A DNA stretch of 64,000 bases from NCBI RefSeq assembly GCF_039634365.2, contig NZ_CP155079.2, positions 5,313,079-5,377,078 of the forward strand, given 5' to 3'. The notes under the pieces are model-generated. The model was not told the DNA's origin. It saw only the letters and a list, made by a program, of their open reading frames with translations, and made no database searches. A program made the translations under genes and the position numbers. Origin of the DNA: Mucilaginibacter sp. PAMB04168 (GTDB taxonomy: Bacteria > Bacteroidota > Bacteroidia > Sphingobacteriales > Sphingobacteriaceae). Within the stretch, counting starts at the first letter, position 1. Each line of letters starts with the position of its first letter. Below are positions 59,572 to 64,000 of this stretch, one piece after another.

Positions 59572-60285
59572 ATGAAAAGGATTGCCTTTATAACAGACAT
59601 TCACATGAACGAAGAATTGATCCCGAACGTTGATGCCGCGGTACAGTGGGAGAAGATATTGGCAGACGTAGCTTCCCAAAACATAGATGAACTGGTTTTT
59701 GGCGGCGATATTGGTCACTTTAGCGCCTATCCGTGGTTTTTTGATACGCTGAAAAATACTCCTCCCGACTTTAAGTTGCTGATAGGTAATCATGACACTT
59801 ACACAGAGGCCGTTAGGCACTACAGCAATCCGTATCTGGGCAACCATCAGGAGCTGTACTATGCCTATGAAGGCGAACACCACAGGTACATTGTACTGGA
59901 TTCATCGCAGGGGTGTGTAAGCGACAATCAACTGCAATGGCTTGCAGGGCGACTGCAGACCGATAAAGACGTTGTACTGTTTATTCATCACCCCGTGTTT
60001 AGTGTGAACACCCCGGTAGACCGGGAATTTCCGCTAACTAACAGGGAGCAGGTACAGGACATACTCCAACAAAGCGGTAAAACTATACACATCTTTTGCG
60101 GTCATTATCACCTGCCCGATGAGCAGCAGCACGGTCGCATTAACCAAAGCATAACACCCGCCGCCTCTTACCAAATAAAAAAAGAGGCGCAGGATATACA
60201 ACCCTACGCCGATTACTTTGCTTACCGCATCATTGTCGTTCTAGAAACCAAGATCACTTCAGAACTCATCTTCCTATCTAATTAA
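59572..60285 (+). CDS. Calcineurin-like metallophosphoesterase
   Basis: A 237-residue cytosolic phosphoesterase. The di-metal site is spelled by ITDIHMN (D, H), LVFGGDIGHF (GGD), IGNHDTY (GNHD), VLFIHHPVFS and IFCGHYHLPD (GHxH). It resembles 3',5'-cAMP phosphodiesterase CpdA-like proteins, but the substrate may be any phosphodiester. It is 70 bases after the GT2 gene on the same strand without a terminator between, so co-transcription is possible. It converges with the DUF4199 gene. Confidence 0.93.
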   Translation: MKRIAFITDIHMNEELIPNVDAAVQWEKILADVASQNIDELVFGGDIGHFSAYPWFFDTLKNTPPDFKLLIGNHDTYTEAVRHYSNPYLGNHQELYYAYEGEHHRYIVLDSSQGCVSDNQLQWLAGRLQTDKDVVLFIHHPVFSVNTPVDREFPLTNREQVQDILQQSGKTIHIFCGHYHLPDEQQHGRINQSITPAASYQIKKEAQDIQPYADYFAYRIIVVLETKITSELIFLSN

Positions 60286-60376
60286 CCAATTTGATAAAGC
60301 TGTATTTGGTTTCTGCAGGTTTTGAGCGTACTCCACAATCTTCAGCAAAAAAAGTTGCGAACACCCTCAAAGAATA

Positions 60377-60919
60377 CTAAGCGGCAATTGCCGTTTCGCC
60401 TGCGTTTGACTTGCGTTTTAAGATTAGTGCGCTAATGAGTGTTACAATGATACCTACGGGCAATATTTCCATATAAGTAAGCAGTATTACGCCGATGGGG
60501 CTACTATACATTTCTTTATAGTTGGCTAATTCTGCAACCTGTTTGCTGATTTCAGCCGGGCTGTCGCCTTCGGCTTTTGCCTGGGTAATTACATGGGCAG
60601 TGTACCTGTCCATAAAATCTGGCACGAACAAGTAATAATCAAACAGCCATACCACCACATAAAAGGTAGAGGCAATGAGCATAATTAAACCTCCGATTTT
60701 TAACGCCTGTACAAAACTTACCGCACCATTGTTAAACTTATCGCGATAGTTTTTAATGCCTACAAATACAAAGGAGAAGGCCAGCAGCATACCTGCGTAG
60801 CCCACCAGCATACTGCTTTCAAAATTGGGGTCGTTGTAGCAAAGTGCTGTAGATACCACCATAAAAATGGCTACGATTAAACCGGAGAAAAGGCCGAAGA
60901 TCCAGATGTTCTTTTTCAT
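60377..60919 (-). CDS. DUF4199 membrane protein
   Basis: A 180-residue inner-membrane protein of the Bacteroidota-specific DUF4199 family. Four hydrophobic spans are visible (about residues 5-27, 38-55, 72-93 and 150-170), with a charged loop between the third and fourth (AHVITQAKAEGDSPAEIS). The segment IKNYRDKFNNGAVSFVQALK is the family signature. Function is unknown. The gene upstream on the same strand encodes a membrane-tethered LuxR-type regulator, and this pair is familiar from other Bacteroidota, so they may work together. Confidence 0.9.
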   Translation of the reverse strand: MKKNIWIFGLFSGLIVAIFMVVSTALCYNDPNFESSMLVGYAGMLLAFSFVFVGIKNYRDKFNNGAVSFVQALKIGGLIMLIASTFYVVVWLFDYYLFVPDFMDRYTAHVITQAKAEGDSPAEISKQVAELANYKEMYSSPIGVILLTYMEILPVGIIVTLISALILKRKSNAGETAIAA

Positions 60920-61031
60920 AACATATATTTTGTTGAAGGCTCAAAATTGAAAGCTGGCCAGCTTTTTTCCCTCATACTTTAGGGTGATTTTGAAATTAGC
61001 AGCCGGTTTTCATCCTTAATTACCACTATAG

Positions 61032-61505
61032 TTAGGGTATTAAGCTAATACGCCTGGCTTTTTCCACAGCCTGGGTACGGCGCTTCACTTCCAGCTTTTC
61101 AAACACCCGGGCCGAATGCGTTTTAATAGTATTGAGTGATACGAATAAGCGCTCGGCAATCTCCTGGTTACTTAGCCCCCCGGCCATCAGCTCCAACACA
61201 TCCAGCTCGCGGCGGCTCAGGTTAAGTTCGTTAAGGGCGTTTTGATTTAAAACAAATGGGGTAGCAGGGCTTACATAAATCTCTTTCTCTACCACCATGG
61301 TTTCTACCTTAGGCCGGGCCAGTTTTAAAGCCAGCCAGATGCCCAAACCTGTAAACAGCAGTGCAATGCCACCGGCATAAAGCTCAAAAGAGTGGTGGAT
61401 GATAAGCAAACGTAATTCCAGCCATTTAAGCACAAACAGCAGCACCGCCAGCGATGCGCCGTACAGCAGTGTTTGTCTATACTTGTTCAGGAAAGTAAAC
61501 GTCAT
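61032..61505 (-). CDS. Membrane-tethered LuxR-type transcription regulator
   Basis: A 157-residue protein with two N-terminal membrane spans (about residues 13-28 and 41-62) and a C-terminal LuxR/GerE helix-turn-helix (LSRRELDVLELMAGGLSNQE, then NTIKTHSARVFEKLEV). It has no receiver domain. The DNA-binding domain would face the cytosol at the membrane. The DUF4199 gene follows 112 bases downstream and may encode the sensing partner. Targets are unknown. Confidence 0.9.
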   Translation of the reverse strand: MTFTFLNKYRQTLLYGASLAVLLFVLKWLELRLLIIHHSFELYAGGIALLFTGLGIWLALKLARPKVETMVVEKEIYVSPATPFVLNQNALNELNLSRRELDVLELMAGGLSNQEIAERLFVSLNTIKTHSARVFEKLEVKRRTQAVEKARRISLIP

Positions 61506-61585
61506 GCGGTTTCGGGTTAAACAATTCGTTTAGCCGAAAATAAGAAAATATTTTGTTCGTGATAGGCTGGGGAATCCGTTATCTC

Positions 61586-62809
61586 TTAATGCACCAGCAC
61601 GGCACCTTCACTTGCAACCACCGGCTCCTTAATGTAGCGGCGACCAGTAAAGTAAATAAGTGCGGCCAATAGCGAAGTGCCGGCCATGATAGCCGCCAGC
61701 GGTATAGCAGTTAAAGAGTGAAAAAAGCCTACGCCCATAGAGGCCAGTGCACCAAAACCTAATTGTAAAGCTCCCATTAATGCCGATGCCGTACCGGCAT
61801 TTTTAGCAAACGGCGCCAGCGACAAGGCCGATGCGTTAGGACTAATCAACCCAATACAACACAAAATTACGAACAGCATAACCAGCACGCCGGTTAAACC
61901 CATCCAGCCGTTTATAGCAACTATTACAAATATAATTCCCCCAATAACCTGCCCAATTAAAGCTATGGGTACAATTTGCTGGCTGGTGTAGCGCTTAAGC
62001 AGCCAGCTATTTACCTGGCTGGAACCAATAAAACCTACCGAAAGGGCTGCAAAGATCCATCCATACGTTTTTTCGCTTACCTGGTACAATTTCATGAACA
62101 CCAGCGGAGAACCAGCTACATAAGTAAACAAGCCTGCAAAAGACAGCGCGCCGGTAAACACGTAAGTAAAAAACTGCGGATGCTGCATTACCTGCCAAAA
62201 GCTGGCCAGCATAGGGCCGGGTTTTAACGACAGCGTTTTATCGGGCACGTAACTATCGGGCAGAGCAAAAATTACGGTAACAAGTATAACCACGGCTATA
62301 AGCGCCAGTATAAGAAATATTTCATGCCAGCCCCATGCTGCTGTAACATAGCCGCCTACCGTGGGTGCTATCATTGGCGAAGCGCCTACTACCAGCATAA
62401 GCAGGGCAAACACCTTGGCATTTTCTTCAACCGGAAAAAGGTCGCGTACCATGGCTACCGCAGCTACGGCTGCAGCACAGCTACCAATAGCCTGTATAAA
62501 ACGCAAACCAATTAATGATTCTACCGAGCCTACCATCATACAACCAAAAGAGGCCAGCAGGTAAACGGCCAAACCAACATATAACGGCTTTTTGCGGCCA
62601 AACTTGTCCAGCAAGGGGCCGTACAATAACTGACCGGCCGATATTCCTATAAAATAACTGGACAGCGAGAGTGTAACCTGCTCAATAGTGGTATGCAGAT
62701 CGGTTGCAATAGCCTGAAAGCTTGGCAAATACATATCAATGGAAAACGGCCCCAGCGCCGTTAGCGACCCCAGTATTAGTATCAGGAAAAAGTGGCGTGG
62801 TTTGGTCAT
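61586..62809 (-). CDS. Bcr/CflA-family multidrug MFS exporter
   Basis: A 407-residue major facilitator with 12 membrane spans, DHA1 family, Bcr/CflA subgroup. Motif A is GPLLDKFGRKKPLYVG after the second helix, and the SIDMYLPSFQAIATDL start is diagnostic for Bcr/CflA. Characterised relatives expel bicyclomycin, chloramphenicol or sulfonamides by proton antiport; the substrate here is not known. A -7 box lies 26 nt upstream. No regulator gene is adjacent except the LuxR-type gene 80 bases downstream. Confidence 0.95.
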   Translation of the reverse strand: MTKPRHFFLILILGSLTALGPFSIDMYLPSFQAIATDLHTTIEQVTLSLSSYFIGISAGQLLYGPLLDKFGRKKPLYVGLAVYLLASFGCMMVGSVESLIGLRFIQAIGSCAAAVAAVAMVRDLFPVEENAKVFALLMLVVGASPMIAPTVGGYVTAAWGWHEIFLILALIAVVILVTVIFALPDSYVPDKTLSLKPGPMLASFWQVMQHPQFFTYVFTGALSFAGLFTYVAGSPLVFMKLYQVSEKTYGWIFAALSVGFIGSSQVNSWLLKRYTSQQIVPIALIGQVIGGIIFVIVAINGWMGLTGVLVMLFVILCCIGLISPNASALSLAPFAKNAGTASALMGALQLGFGALASMGVGFFHSLTAIPLAAIMAGTSLLAALIYFTGRRYIKEPVVASEGAVLVH

Positions 62810-62835
62810 ACCAGTGTGCTGTGTAATTGAAGGCG

Positions 62836-62843
62836 CAAAGATA
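62836..62843 (-). promoter_or_regulatory. -7 box for MFS exporter
   Basis: On the minus strand TATCTTTG fits TAnnTTTG, 26 nt before the exporter ATG. No clear -33. Confidence 0.55.
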
Positions 62844-63046
62844 AGTTCTTTAGGCGGGCCGCTTATTTAAGTATTATATTATGACTGTAAGCCGACCACC
62901 AAATCTTAAAATGCCTTGCACTTTGTTAACGGTTGTAAAATTTTGAACCCGTAAGAAATTTATGTCCGTTATTATAATATTCCCCATTGGTGTAACTTTT
63001 ACAACGCTTTCTGAGTATAAGTGTTCCTAATTTAAACTATTGCTAA

Positions 63047-63193
63047 ATGACCATGCGGTGCAGCAAATGCAAAAGCAATTATGATTACCGTGTACCCCGC
63101 GGCTGGCTTTTTAAAAACGTTCTCTTCTTTTTGCCTGTAAAGCGCTACTTCTGTAACCGTTGCTTTAAAAGCAGGTATACCTGGGACGCCTAA
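63047..63193 (+). CDS. Tiny zinc-ribbon protein, 48 aa
   Basis: ATG 63047 opens 48 codons ending TAA 63191-63193. The peptide starts MTMRCSKCKSNYDYRVPRG and later has YFCNRCFKSRYTW, giving two CxxC knuckles about 28 residues apart, a zinc-ribbon layout. The middle is hydrophobic with aromatic residues (WLFKNVLFFLPVKRYF) and could touch the membrane. A second ATG at 63053 is possible. It lies between the divergent exporter gene and the convergent MscS gene. The regular Cys spacing argues for a real gene; function is unknown. Confidence 0.65.
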   Translation: MTMRCSKCKSNYDYRVPRGWLFKNVLFFLPVKRYFCNRCFKSRYTWDA

Positions 63194-63236
63194 CAACCAA
63201 GCATAGATTTTTCTGATCCTACACTTATACACCTTA

Positions 63237-64000
63237 CTACATCACCTTCACCTGTAGTTCTTTAAAACGGGGTAACAGGCGTTTATATAAGTCTGTTTTA
63301 AAGCCGGCTTCACTGTAAATATCGGTTATCCATACCAGCACTTTCAGTTCCACGGCATCCAGCAGTATGGTGTTAATTAAAATTTCGGGCGGCAGGTTCT
63401 TAACAATCTTGTCAGTTTTTTCTATTTCTTCTTCAATCACCTTGCTTAAGGCTTGTAAATCCGTATCAATACTTACTTTAAATACCAATTCGGTTTTCAA
63501 AAAGTCGTTGCTCAGAGTCCAGTTAACCAGCCTACCCGAAAGCAGGTCGCCGTTAGGTATAATTACTTCTGAACCTTGCGGCGTAAGCATTTTGCTAGAC
63601 CGGATGCCAATGTCCTGCACCTTACCTTTTTTATCGGCCAGTTCTACATAATCGCCAATACGGAAAGGCTTTTCAAATATGAGGATGATGCCCGATACAA
63701 AGTTGTTCACAATGTTTTGCATACCTAAACCAATACCCACACTGAGCGCCCCCAAAACAACGGTAAGCTTATCCAGCGGAATACCAGATGCCGTTACAGC
63801 CAGCAACACGCCAATAATCAATATTACCAGCCTGATGAGGGCCAGCTTGGAACCCTTATGCTCTACTTTATCATCAAACTTAAGGCTGTTATTTTCGCCA
63901 AAAAGCACGCCTACGTGCTTTTGCAGCATATTGGCCAGGTAAACAATCACTCCAAAAAACAGCACGTTGTTCAAAGTAAATTTAACACTGCCAAACGAGC
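63237..64000 (-). CDS. MscS-family mechanosensitive channel, N-terminus outside window
   Basis: C-terminal part of a small-conductance mechanosensitive channel. The frame stays open to base 64000, so the gene begins beyond the window. The pore-lining helix is seen as VVLGALSVGIGLGMQNIVNN with Gly/Ala spacing, followed by FVSGIILIFEKPFRIGDYVE (the beta-domain start), the IGIRSSKMLTPQGSEVIIPN strand pair and an alpha/beta C-terminal domain ending FKELQVKVM. Such channels release solutes on osmotic downshock. Earlier membrane spans (LALIRLVILIIGVLLAV) are inside the window. Confidence 0.93.
   Translation of the reverse strand, partial: SFGSVKFTLNNVLFFGVIVYLANMLQKHVGVLFGENNSLKFDDKVEHKGSKLALIRLVILIIGVLLAVTASGIPLDKLTVVLGALSVGIGLGMQNIVNNFVSGIILIFEKPFRIGDYVELADKKGKVQDIGIRSSKMLTPQGSEVIIPNGDLLSGRLVNWTLSNDFLKTELVFKVSIDTDLQALSKVIEEEIEKTDKIVKNLPPEILINTILLDAVELKVLVWITDIYSEAGFKTDLYKRLLPRFKELQVKVM

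Noticed and set aside
1..64000. CRISPR array, tRNA, rRNA, transposase or phage genes
   Set aside because: I looked for regular short repeats, T-loop-like GTTCGAATC patterns, and integrase or transposase motifs and found none; a tool such as tRNAscan-SE would be needed to exclude tRNAs fully.

Overview
The window looks like chromosomal DNA of a Bacteroidota bacterium of the family Sphingobacteriaceae, most like Mucilaginibacter or Pedobacter. This placement rests on protein character, not on a database search. The evidence includes an LpxC-FabZ fusion, the PglZ-type response regulator PorX, DUF3078 and DUF4199 proteins, a carboxypeptidase-regulatory/TonB-type outer-membrane receptor, an EF-P with the PGN tip, and repeated TAnnTTTG promoter boxes of the Bacteroidota sigma factor. 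Almost everything is core or house-keeping. I see no phage, insertion sequence, CRISPR array, tRNA or rRNA.

Layout. Positions 1-3.8 kb hold the end of an S9 peptidase, an aldo/keto reductase, a broken AraC-type regulator and an NAD(P)-binding protein. Positions 4-9.4 kb hold a glycosyltransferase, an O-methyltransferase, two GH73 glucosaminidases, a secreted protein paired with a small HExxH protein, and a DUF3078 outer-membrane protein. Positions 9.4-15.7 kb hold a PAS-LuxR regulator divergent from an outer-membrane protein, Ffh, an OmpX-like barrel and lipoproteins. Positions 16-30.3 kb hold RNase HII, a GT4 enzyme, GcvT, ComB, DUF4349 and MazG proteins, FumC, an S1/P1 nuclease, an LMW-PTP, HisS, a hydrolase, a cyclophilin, a GNAT protein and ExoIII. 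Positions 30.3-40 kb are a long minus-strand block: FTHF cyclo-ligase, EF-P, an M16 peptidase, an ABC ATPase, LpxA, LpxC-FabZ, LpxD and an HD protein. Divergent from it lie PorX, TsaE and alanine dehydrogenase. Positions 43.5-50.4 kb hold a frameshifted histidine phosphatase, YihY, an aspartyl protease/PDZ protein and a TonB-type receptor. Positions 50.4-64 kb hold a CheY-like regulator, a heme oxygenase, the ComM-like AAA protein, a GAF-PP2C phosphatase, an OppC-like permease, an OmpA lipoprotein, an LPG-synthase-like membrane protein with a GT2 enzyme, a phosphoesterase, a DUF4199 + LuxR pair, a Bcr/CflA exporter, a tiny zinc-ribbon protein and a partial MscS channel.

How the genes work together. 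The lpxD-lpxC/fabZ-lpxA run builds lipid A, with overlapping or nearly touching genes. The neighbouring PorX is known to regulate type IX secretion in related bacteria. The two GH73 enzymes, the OmpA lipoprotein and the barrels serve the envelope. The rest are independent metabolic or information-processing genes separated by strong hairpin terminators.

No convincing new multi-gene system is present. The most unusual points are two copies of an 87-bp imperfect palindrome in opposite orientation, three genes whose -7 box lies exactly 4 nt before the ATG (likely leaderless messages), two frameshifted genes, a membrane-anchored HExxH mini-protein, and small cysteine-knuckle peptides.
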